Below are positions 1-6,041 of a stretch of 8,886 nt of DNA, one piece after another. How positions within the stretch are numbered: position 1 is the first letter of the stretch; each line of letters opens with the position of its first letter. The stretch comes from Bacteroidales bacterium (GTDB lineage Bacteria > Bacteroidota > Bacteroidia > Bacteroidales > JAADGE01), in the NCBI GenBank assembly GCA_024762915.1, contig JANTGL010000098.1:1-8886 (forward strand). The letters are read 5' to 3'. Under the pieces are notes generated by a model. The model did not search any database. It was not told where the DNA came from and saw only the letters and a program-made list of their open reading frames with translations. Both the position numbers and the translations under genes were made by a program.

Positions 1-1
1 T

Positions 2-1837
2 GTTTCTGCAGTTGTTTGGATAATTAATTATTTATTGTTTGTAATTGTAATTTCATCAATTTTACTTTTGCTGAAAAGATTTAATGCAAAATTTTTAAAA
101 TTAATTAATAATTTAGAAAACAAGAACAAATATATTAAAGAAAAGGAAAGTAATTATACGGAAATTTTTAATGCTGTTACCGATGCAATTTTTATTTTTG
201 ATAGGGACGGGAACATTACAGATGCCAATGAAGCTATGATAAAAATGCTTAAATACAGCAAAAAAGAACTGCTTTCTAATCATGCTAAAATGCTAAATCC
301 CGGTAAAGCTCCTTATGATTATGAGAATTTTTCCGATTATGTAAAACAAACTGTACAAACCGGTAAAAGCTTTTTTGAATGGTATCAAAAGGATAAAAAC
401 GATAATTATTTTTGGCTTGAGATTACACTTACTTATACAAAAATAGGAAATAAAGACAGGGTTTTATGTGTTGCAAAAAATATTGATAAACAAAAGAAAG
501 CTCTGATTGAATTGAATGAATATAAAAAAGACCTAGAACTTAAAGTGAAAATTCGTACAGAAGAATTAGAAACTGTTAACGAAGAGTTAAAAGCAAATAA
601 TGAAGAATTAAATATTTTAAATGAAAATCTGGATTATCAAAAAGGTATCATTGAACAAAAAGAAAAACGTTTAAAATCTATTATAAATAATCAAGGTGAA
701 GGTTTCAGCATAAATGACACGGATGAAAATTTTGTAATGGCAACTCACAGGGCCCATGAAATATTTAATGTCCCTGAGGGGAAATTAGTCGGAATGAATT
801 TAAAAGAGTTTTTTGATGATACAGAATGGAAAAAAATAAAGGAACAATCTAAATTACGAAAAGAAAATAAACGAAGCAGTTACGAAGTGAAAATTACATT
901 AAAAGACGGTTCTCAAAAAAATTTAATAGTTACCGGAACTCCTGATTATGATGATGAAGGAAATATTACAGGTACAATTGCAAATTTCAGAGATATTACC
1001 GAAAGAGTTATAAAAGAAAAGAAACTTAAAGAATTAAATGAAGAATTAAATGTTGTAAATGAAGAATTAAGTGAAACTAATCAAGAATTATTTTTTCAAA
1101 AAAACGCTTTAACTTTAACTTTGAAAAAACTGAAAGAAACTCAAAATAAATTGGTACAATCTGAAAAAATGGCATCTCTTGGTGTGTTGGCAGCCGGTAT
1201 AGCTCATGAAATTAATAATCCTTTAAACTATATTATGGGTGGGGTTACCGGATTGGAAAAAATGTGTAAAGAACAAATACAAGAAAACAAAGAGAGAGTT
1301 AAACCGATAATGGATGCGATTAAAGAAGGTGTCAAGAGAACCGGAGAAATAGTCAGTGGTTTGAGTTATTTCAGCAGAAAGAGTAATTCAGTCAAAGAAG
1401 ATTGTGATATTAATTTAATAATTGATAATTGCTTAATAATACTTAAGAACAAAATAAAAGATAAAATAATGATAAAAAAATATTATCAAAGTTCAGATAA
1501 TATCATAAAAAGTAATAACGGTAAATTGCATCAAGTTTTTTTAAATATTTTGTCTAATGCCGAGCAATCAATTCAAGAAAAAGGAATTATTACAATTTCA
1601 ACTGAAATAGATAATAAATTTGCTGTTATTTCAATAGAAGATAACGGAAAAGGTATTTCAAAAGAAAATATATCAAAAATTACGGATCCTTTTTTTACAA
1701 CAAAAGAACCCGGAAAAGGCACCGGCCTCGGTTTATCAATCGTTCATCAAATTATTGAAGAGCAAAAAGGAACAATCGAATTTAAGTCTAAAATAGGAAA
1801 AGGTACCAAAGTAATAATAAAACTTCCTAATAATTAA
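2..1837 (+). CDS. PAS-domain sensor histidine kinase, 5' end outside the window
   Basis: Membrane-bound sensor kinase that should autophosphorylate on histidine and pass the phosphate to the regulator encoded next. The frame is open from base 2, and the first 24 or so visible residues are a hydrophobic membrane helix followed by KRF, so the TTG at base 35 lies inside that helix and is not the start; the sensor N-terminus is missing. Numbering from base 2: PAS domain about 49-163, coiled coil about 163-226 with repeated NEEL blocks, second PAS about 222-336, second NEEL coiled coil about 337-386, HisKA with AHEINNP (phospho-His402, codon at 1205-1207), then the ATPase domain with N-box (N515, N519), DNGKG 547-551, DPFFTTK 562-568 and GKGTGLGL 571-578. 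All catalytic boxes are intact. The HisKA sequence resembles the HPK4 type. The stimulus cannot be told from what is visible. Confidence 0.93.
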   Translation, partial: VSAVVWIINYLLFVIVISSILLLLKRFNAKFLKLINNLENKNKYIKEKESNYTEIFNAVTDAIFIFDRDGNITDANEAMIKMLKYSKKELLSNHAKMLNPGKAPYDYENFSDYVKQTVQTGKSFFEWYQKDKNDNYFWLEITLTYTKIGNKDRVLCVAKNIDKQKKALIELNEYKKDLELKVKIRTEELETVNEELKANNEELNILNENLDYQKGIIEQKEKRLKSIINNQGEGFSINDTDENFVMATHRAHEIFNVPEGKLVGMNLKEFFDDTEWKKIKEQSKLRKENKRSSYEVKITLKDGSQKNLIVTGTPDYDDEGNITGTIANFRDITERVIKEKKLKELNEELNVVNEELSETNQELFFQKNALTLTLKKLKETQNKLVQSEKMASLGVLAAGIAHEINNPLNYIMGGVTGLEKMCKEQIQENKERVKPIMDAIKEGVKRTGEIVSGLSYFSRKSNSVKEDCDINLIIDNCLIILKNKIKDKIMIKKYYQSSDNIIKSNNGKLHQVFLNILSNAEQSIQEKGIITISTEIDNKFAVISIEDNGKGISKENISKITDPFFTTKEPGKGTGLGLSIVHQIIEEQKGTIEFKSKIGKGTKVIIKLPNN

Positions 1838-1838
1838 T

Positions 1839-2207
1839 ATGAAAAAGATGAGAACCATACTTTATGTTGATGACGAAGAAATTAATTTAATGCTTTTTGA
1901 AATTAATTTTAAAGAAAAATATCATGTAATCGGAACAGATTCGCCCGTAAAAGGGCTTCAAATATTAAAAAATAATCCTGAGATATCTGTTGTTATAAGT
2001 GATATGAAAATGCCTGAGATGAACGGTCTTCAATTTATTAAAAAAGCTAAAAAGAAATATCCGAAAATTTGCTATTTTATTCTGACAGGTTACGATATTA
2101 CAGATGAAATAGCTGAAGCATTAAATTGTAAATTGATAAATTTTTATTTTAAGAAACCCTTTAATATGAAAGAAATTGATGATTCTATTCAGAAAGTTTT
2201 TACTTAA
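1839..2207 (+). CDS. Single-domain (receiver-only) response regulator
   Basis: A CheY-like receiver of 122 residues with no output domain. Acidic pocket D11/D12, phospho-acceptor D55 in SDMKMPEMNG, switch threonine T83 and the conserved lysine K106 of the KP motif are all present, so it should be phosphorylatable. The start ATG lies one base after the kinase stop codon, so the two are almost certainly co-transcribed and cognate. A second ATG at codon 4 (1848) is an alternative start; the invariant core begins at about residue 6, so both are possible. Without a DNA-binding or enzymatic domain it must act through protein contacts, as an intermediate in a relay, or as a phosphate sink; the sequence does not decide which. 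The terminator at about 2223-2268 follows closely. Confidence 0.93.
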   Translation: MKKMRTILYVDDEEINLMLFEINFKEKYHVIGTDSPVKGLQILKNNPEISVVISDMKMPEMNGLQFIKKAKKKYPKICYFILTGYDITDEIAEALNCKLINFYFKKPFNMKEIDDSIQKVFT

Positions 2208-2222
2208 AATTGCTTAGTGCTT

Positions 2223-2268
2223 AAATAAAAAAACCATTCCTAATTTTAAGAACGGTTTATTTTTTTTT
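2223..2268. terminator. Bidirectional intrinsic terminator between convergent genes
   Basis: A 9-base stem, AAACCATTC (2231-2239) against GAACGGTTT (2250-2258), with one A-C mismatch and a 10-base loop. It is preceded by an A-rich run (2223-2230) and followed by a T-rich run (2259-2268), so it reads as stem plus U-tract on both strands. It sits between the response regulator stop (2207) and the dnaN stop (2281), which converge, and should end both transcripts. The stem is only moderately stable. Confidence 0.7.
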
Positions 2269-2280
2269 AGAAATATCCTG

Positions 2281-3411
2281 TTAAGAATTTATCATCATCG
2301 GCATTAATAACATTAAAACATCTTCGTTATCTGTATCCGATTCAAAGGGAAGCATAATTCCGGCTTTGGAAGGATCAGACATTTCAAAAACAACTTCATC
2401 GGAACCGATATTTGCTAAAATTTCAAGTAAAAAAACAGATTTAAAACCGATTTCCATGTTATCACCTTGATATTGACACGCTAAACGTTCGTTTGCTGAA
2501 ATTGAAAAGTCAATATCTTGTGCCGAAACAATTAATTCATTTGCCGTTAAATGTAACTTAATCAGATTACTTGCTTGATTTGAGAAGACAGAAACCCGTT
2601 TAACGGTATTGTATAAATCGGTTCGATTAATAATTAATTTATTCGGATTTTCGGTTGGTATAACGGATTCATAATTAGGATATTTGCCTTCGGTTAATCG
2701 ACAAATTAGTTTAAATTCGCTGAATATAAAAACCGCATTTTTATCATCAAATGACACTGAAACTTCATTTTCAACTGAAGCTAAAAGTCCTTTGAGTAAA
2801 TTAGCCGGTTTTTTCGGTAAAATAAAAGAGGCATCTCTGTCAGCTTTTCCGTCGGTCCTTTTATATCGAACTAATTTATGAGAATCTGAAGCAACAAAGG
2901 TCATATCATCTTTTGTTAATGAAAAGAAGATTCCGTTCATAACAGGGCGAAGCTCATCATTAGCCGTTGCAAATACGGTTTTGTTAATACCGCTGTCAAG
3001 TAATTCAGCCGTAATGGTAATATCCATTTTTGAATTTTCGGATAATTCGGGATATTTCGGATATTCATCAGCCGGTGAACCTACAACACTGAATTTTCCG
3101 TTTTCTGATAAAATGCTTGTCGATAAACTTTCGGAATCAATTTCAAAAGTTAAAGGTTGTTCGGGGAATTCTTTTAAAATATCTAATAATCGTTTTGCTT
3201 CCAAAGCAATTTTTCCTTCACCGTCCGTGTTCTCTAAGGTAAGTTTGGTTACCAAAGTTGATTCTAAATCGGATGCCGTAATGGTTAATTCCTGATTTTG
3301 TAAATCAAATAAAAAGCTGTCTAATATCGGAATGGTTGATTTTCCGCTGATTGCTTTACTGACTCTTTGTAAGTGAGATAATAATTCTGTGCTGGAAACA
3401 ATAAATTTCAT
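2281..3411 (-). CDS. dnaN: DNA polymerase III subunit beta (sliding clamp)
   Basis: Ring-shaped dimeric clamp that encircles DNA and tethers the replicative polymerase and repair proteins. The 376 residues match the usual length (366 in E. coli) and fold into three repeated domains, about 1-125, 130-250 and 255-376. Recognisable family segments are DELRPVMNGIFF (152-163), ASDSHKLVRY (174-183), GKYPNYESVIP (242-252) and the C-terminal LLMPMM (368-373), which belongs to the partner-peptide binding pocket and matches the VMPM tail of the E. coli protein. It starts at ATG (3409-3411) with no obvious Shine-Dalgarno. A Bacteroidota-like promoter candidate lies 43 bases upstream and an 11-base repeat array further up. 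dnaA and recF, neighbours of dnaN in many other phyla, are not in the window. Confidence 0.98.
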   Translation of the reverse strand: MKFIVSSTELLSHLQRVSKAISGKSTIPILDSFLFDLQNQELTITASDLESTLVTKLTLENTDGEGKIALEAKRLLDILKEFPEQPLTFEIDSESLSTSILSENGKFSVVGSPADEYPKYPELSENSKMDITITAELLDSGINKTVFATANDELRPVMNGIFFSLTKDDMTFVASDSHKLVRYKRTDGKADRDASFILPKKPANLLKGLLASVENEVSVSFDDKNAVFIFSEFKLICRLTEGKYPNYESVIPTENPNKLIINRTDLYNTVKRVSVFSNQASNLIKLHLTANELIVSAQDIDFSISANERLACQYQGDNMEIGFKSVFLLEILANIGSDEVVFEMSDPSKAGIMLPFESDTDNEDVLMLLMPMMINS

Positions 3412-3454
3412 AGGATTGTATTTTATAAAATTGATATAAAATGAGAATAAAACG

Positions 3455-3484
3455 CTAAAATAGATATTTTTAAATTCTAAACAA
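3455..3484 (-). promoter_or_regulatory. Candidate Bacteroidota-type promoter for dnaN
   Basis: On the minus strand TTG (3484-3482) is followed after 19 bases by TATTTTAG (3462-3455). The Bacteroidota consensus is TTTG near -33 and TAnnTTTG near -7; here the -7 box matches 5 of 6 defined bases and the -33 box lacks one T (the preceding base is A). It ends 43 bases before the dnaN ATG. The region is A/T rich, so a chance match is possible. Confidence 0.4.
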
Positions 3485-3509
3485 TATGCCGGTCTGACTT
3501 TTTTGTATT

Positions 3510-3564
3510 TTTCTTATTGACAAATTTTAAACAAGTAATTAACAAGTTATTGACGAATTATAAA
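3510..3564. repeat. Tandem array of five 11-base units, DnaA-box-like
   Basis: Five units in one 11-base register: TTTCTTATTGA (3510), CAAATTTTAAA (3521), CAAGTAATTAA (3532), CAAGTTATTGA (3543), CGAATTATAAA (3554). Consensus CAAGTTATTRA. Read across unit borders they give 9-mers at exact 11-base steps: TTATTGACA (3514), TTTTAAACA (3525), TAATTAACA (3536), TTATTGACG (3547) and TTATAAACA (3558), each matching 6 or 7 of 9 positions of the DnaA box TTATCCACA. The first and fourth units belong to a longer near-repeat (3514-3533 and 3547-3566, 18 of 20 identical). The last unit overlaps the end of the RNase H gene; the array lies upstream of dnaN and of its promoter candidate. The periodicity is visible directly; DnaA binding is inference. 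Confidence 0.55.
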
Positions 3565-4319
3565 CATCTGTTAATCAGTTCTTTTGCATAACGGTCGCAA
3601 ACCGTATTTTCATAATGAAAATGATGTCCTTTAACCCATTCAAATTCAATGTATTTATTCTTTGTGATTTTTTGATATTCAATCCAATAGTGAATGTTTT
3701 TCACTTTTTTGCCTTGTGCGGTGTGCCAATCATTTAATTGCCAATTGTAAATCCATTCGGTTAAGCCCTTAATTACATAGCGACTGTCTGTTACAATTCT
3801 GATTTTTTCTTTATTCGACAATCTTTTTAAACCTTCGATTACGGCAATCATTTCTATTAAACTGCTGTTTTGGATATTTTTAATTCCGAAAGTGATGTTG
3901 TACTTTTTTTGTTCATTTTTTATTAAAGCAACATAAGAACAAATTTTCTTTTTTTCTGAATAGCTGCCGTCGGTGAATAGAGTCGTAAAATTGTGTTCGT
4001 ATTTTTCAGTTACGAAAATATCCGGAACCGTAGTTCTGTTATCGTAAACAATCAATTTTGTGAGGTCGTTGAATCCGATTGCATCAATATTTTTATTTAG
4101 AATAAATTTCAATTTAAAACCAATGAAGTAAGTATTTTTTCGTTTGTTGTGCAGTATTTTACGAAGCTGATATTCGTTTTCTTTTAAAATGCTGCCCAGT
4201 TTTTCTTTTGGATTAATTACCAAAAACTTCTCCTCCGGATTAAATTTAATAATCGTTTGCATTTTATCATCAGAAATCAAGATGTCGAAAAATCCGTCTT
4301 CCGAATGAATGATTTCCAT
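3558..4319 (-). CDS. RNase HI-like ribonuclease with unrecognised N-terminal extension
   Basis: Predicted endonuclease cutting the RNA strand of RNA-DNA hybrids. The C-terminal RNase H domain carries all expected active-site residues; numbered from a possible GTG start at 4340 they are D124 (FTDGSY), E163 (SLIEMIAV), D185 (VTDSRYVI), H239 (WVKGHH) and D249 (ENTVCDRYA), equivalent to E. coli D10, E48, D70, H124 and D134. The glycine-rich NPGxGG turn after the first Asp is absent. About 110 residues precede the domain; they do not look like the usual hybrid-binding domain and I do not recognise them. I chose ATG 4319 over GTG 4340 (seven residues longer); neither has a Shine-Dalgarno, and a stop lies just upstream at 4347-4349. 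It follows pabA on the same strand after a heptamer array and is probably co-transcribed. The gene end lies in the 11-base array. Confidence 0.88.
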   Translation of the reverse strand: MEIIHSEDGFFDILISDDKMQTIIKFNPEEKFLVINPKEKLGSILKENEYQLRKILHNKRKNTYFIGFKLKFILNKNIDAIGFNDLTKLIVYDNRTTVPDIFVTEKYEHNFTTLFTDGSYSEKKKICSYVALIKNEQKKYNITFGIKNIQNSSLIEMIAVIEGLKRLSNKEKIRIVTDSRYVIKGLTEWIYNWQLNDWHTAQGKKVKNIHYWIEYQKITKNKYIEFEWVKGHHFHYENTVCDRYAKELINRCL

Positions 4320-4349
4320 ATGACAATGTAGCGGATACACCTTTTGTTA

Positions 4350-4412
4350 ATGAATAATGAATAATGAATAATTAATAATGAATAATTAATAATGAACAAT
4401 TAAAAATGAATT
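4350..4412. repeat. Heptamer tandem array between pabA and the RNase H gene
   Basis: Nine consecutive 7-base units without a register break: ATGATA-like units ATGAATA at 4350, 4357 and 4364, ATTAATA at 4371, ATGAATA at 4378, ATTAATA at 4385, then degenerate ATGAACA (4392), ATTAAAA (4399) and ATGAATT (4406). It fills nearly the whole 95-base gap between the pabA stop and the RNase H ATG. ATGAATA and ATTAATA units also make up the array at 5944-6041, read on the same strand. No hairpin or gene is visible in it. Confidence 0.85.
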
Positions 4413-4414
4413 AT

Positions 4415-4981
4415 TTATTCAAGCCAATTTTCTATGATTTGCTTCCCGAATTCTGTCATATACGATTCGGGATGAAATTGAATCCCTTTTACATTGTATT
4501 TTTTATGACTGATGCCCATAATAATACTGTTTTCCGACATTGCCGTAATTTTTAATTCATCTCCGATATCTTTGTACACAGCCCACGAATGGTATAAGCC
4601 GACTTCAAATTTTTCAGGCAAATTTTTAAATAAAAAGTCTTCTTTATCAATAATTTCAGTTTTTGTTTTTACCCCGTGATAGACTTTTTTTAAATTGTAT
4701 AATTCCGCTCCGAAGTATTCGGCTATGGCTTGCATACCGAGGCAAATTCCCAATATCGGCTTTTGTTTGTACCGGTTGTCTATAATCTCCGTAAGTTTTC
4801 CGGCATTTTTCGGAAGTCCCGGACCGGGTGAAATTAAAATTTTATCAAATTCGGAAATTTCATCTATTTTTACGGCATCATTTTTTACAATTTCAAATTT
4901 ACATAATCGGCTTTCATCAAGCAATTGTGCCAGATTATGAGTAAACGAATCGTAATTGTCAATTAATAAAACTTTTTGCAT
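4415..4981 (-). CDS. pabA: Aminodeoxychorismate synthase, glutamine amidotransferase subunit
   Basis: Class I glutamine amidotransferase that hydrolyses glutamine and channels ammonia to PabB for 4-amino-4-deoxychorismate, the p-aminobenzoate and folate precursor. The 188 residues are the normal PabA/TrpG length. Visible motifs: N-terminal LLIDNYDSFTHN (5-16), SPGPG (51-55), nucleophile C80 in GICLGMQ, HSWAV (131-135), and H170/E172 of the triad in QFHPES. PabA and TrpG cannot be separated by sequence alone; the name rests on the adjacent PabB-type subunit, and the protein could also serve anthranilate synthase. The ATG (4979-4981) fits the family start exactly. Its first two codons overlap the proposed TTG start of pabB on the other strand, so its promoter must lie inside pabB. 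The RNase H gene follows on the same strand. Confidence 0.94.
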   Translation of the reverse strand: MQKVLLIDNYDSFTHNLAQLLDESRLCKFEIVKNDAVKIDEISEFDKILISPGPGLPKNAGKLTEIIDNRYKQKPILGICLGMQAIAEYFGAELYNLKKVYHGVKTKTEIIDKEDFLFKNLPEKFEVGLYHSWAVYKDIGDELKITAMSENSIIMGISHKKYNVKGIQFHPESYMTEFGKQIIENWLE

Positions 4982-5944
4982 ATCGAATTTCTGAATAAAA
5001 AAAGTGCCGTTGAAAAAATGAATAATTTAGGGAAAAATCAAATCCCTTTTTATTTTATCATTGATTTTGATTTTACCAATGCATTTGTTTGTGCCGAAAA
5101 TGAAATCGACAATGACAAAGTTATATTTTCTTTTAATTCAAAAGCTCAAAATAGTGATAAAAAAATTGAATTGAATGTTAATCCTGCTTCTAAGGAAAAA
5201 TATGAAATTGCTTTCAACAAAGTTCATAATGAAATAAAAGCCGGAAATACCTATTTATTGAATTTGACTTTTTCAAATGAAATTTTCGGTAATTTTAATT
5301 TGAAAGATGTTTTTAATTCGGCAGTTTCACCTTATAAATTATATGTTAAAAATAATTTTACGGTTTTTTCGCCTGAAACTTTTGTGAAAATAAAAAACGG
5401 AAAGATTTATTCATACCCGATGAAAGGCACGATTGATGCCGATATTCCGAATGCAGAAAACAGTATTTTGAATGACAAAAAAGAAATAGCCGAACATTAT
5501 ACCATTGTTGATTTGATACGGAATGATTTAAATTCAGTTGCAAAAAAAGTGAAAGTTAACAGGTTTCGTTATATCGATAAAATAAATACAAATCATAAAA
5601 ATTTGCTGCAAGTGAGTTCGGAAATCAGCGGCGAATTGCCTGAAAATTATACCGAGCAAATCGGAACGATATTAAGCAAACTTCTGCCGGCAGGTTCAAT
5701 AACCGGTGCACCGAAAAAAAAGACGGTTGAAATTATAAAAGATGCAGAAATGCACAAAAGGGGATTTTATACCGGTGTTGCCGGTTTCTTCGACGGACAA
5801 AATCTTGACAGCTTTGTGATGATACGGTTTATCGAAAAACAAGGTGAAAAATTTGTTTATAAAAGCGGCGGCGGGATAACGGCTTTCAGCAATCTTGAAA
5901 ATGAATATCGGGAATTAATTGATAAAATTTATATCCCGGAATAA
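4976..5944 (+). CDS. pabB: Aminodeoxychorismate synthase, chorismate-binding subunit
   Basis: Aminates chorismate to 4-amino-4-deoxychorismate using ammonia from PabA. The chorismate-binding fold is complete: PMKGT (148-152) with K150, the lysine that marks PabB (TrpE has alanine, PIAGT), DLIRNDL (179-185), PAGSITGAPK (238-247), GFYTG (263-267) and GGGIT (298-302). At 322 residues it is much shorter than E. coli PabB (453), with a reduced N-terminal region, as I recall for other Bacteroidota. I chose TTG 4976 because the residues before the first in-frame ATG (5018, codon 15) read as a normal start of this family: a helix leading into MNNLGKNQIPFYFIIDFD. A stop at 4967-4969 bounds the frame. 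TTG 4976 overlaps pabA by six bases head to head; ATG 5018 would leave a 36-base gap. A heptamer array begins at its stop codon. Confidence 0.92.
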   Translation: MHIEFLNKKSAVEKMNNLGKNQIPFYFIIDFDFTNAFVCAENEIDNDKVIFSFNSKAQNSDKKIELNVNPASKEKYEIAFNKVHNEIKAGNTYLLNLTFSNEIFGNFNLKDVFNSAVSPYKLYVKNNFTVFSPETFVKIKNGKIYSYPMKGTIDADIPNAENSILNDKKEIAEHYTIVDLIRNDLNSVAKKVKVNRFRYIDKINTNHKNLLQVSSEISGELPENYTEQIGTILSKLLPAGSITGAPKKKTVEIIKDAEMHKRGFYTGVAGFFDGQNLDSFVMIRFIEKQGEKFVYKSGGGITAFSNLENEYRELIDKIYIPE

Positions 5945-6041
5945 TTGATAATTAATAGTGAATAATGAATAATTAATAGTGAATAATGAATAATTAATAG
6001 TGAATAATTCATAACTCATAACTCATAATTTATAATTAATT
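5944..6041. repeat. Heptamer tandem array between convergent pabB and recG
   Basis: Fourteen 7-base units in unbroken register: ATTGATA (5944), then the triplet ATTAATA, GTGAATA, ATGAATA (5951-5971) repeated exactly at 5972-5992 and again for two units from 5993, then ATTCATA (6007), ACTCATA twice (6014, 6021), ATTTATA (6028) and ATTAATT (6035). The triplet gives a perfect 21-base higher-order repeat of about 2.7 copies. The array spans the whole gap, from the last base of the pabB stop into the recG stop. No G/C-rich hairpin or U-tract is visible, so how the two convergent transcripts end here is unclear. Confidence 0.9.

Noticed and set aside
35..1837. TTG at base 35 as the start of the histidine kinase
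   Set aside because: The frame is open to base 2, and the TTG lies in the middle of a hydrophobic transmembrane segment whose first half is encoded before it. The gene is truncated by the window edge.
2684..3295. Plus-strand open frames of 65 and 104 codons inside dnaN
   Set aside because: They are antisense to a well-conserved gene, have no recognisable domain, and their composition is what the dnaN reverse strand gives.
3485..3504. Possible terminator after the RNase H gene around GCCGGTCTGAC plus T-run
   Set aside because: The G/C-rich part has no adequate inverted partner, and the T-run is on the wrong side for the minus-strand transcript.
4695..4940. 81-codon plus-strand frame inside pabA
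   Set aside because: Antisense shadow of conserved amidotransferase motifs, with no independent support.
5116..5150. Possible pabA promoter inside pabB (exact CAAAGTTA, the complement of TAnnTTTG)
   Set aside because: The -7 box matches fully, but the nearest CAAA elements are 15 or 23 bases away instead of about 19-20, and it lies 135 bases from the pabA start.
5358..5543. 61-codon minus-strand frame inside pabB
   Set aside because: Antisense shadow covering the conserved PMKGT and DLIRNDL region of pabB; no domain and no start signal.
4350..6041. Repeat arrays considered as CRISPR
   Set aside because: Units are 7 bases long and directly adjacent without spacers, and no cas gene is present.
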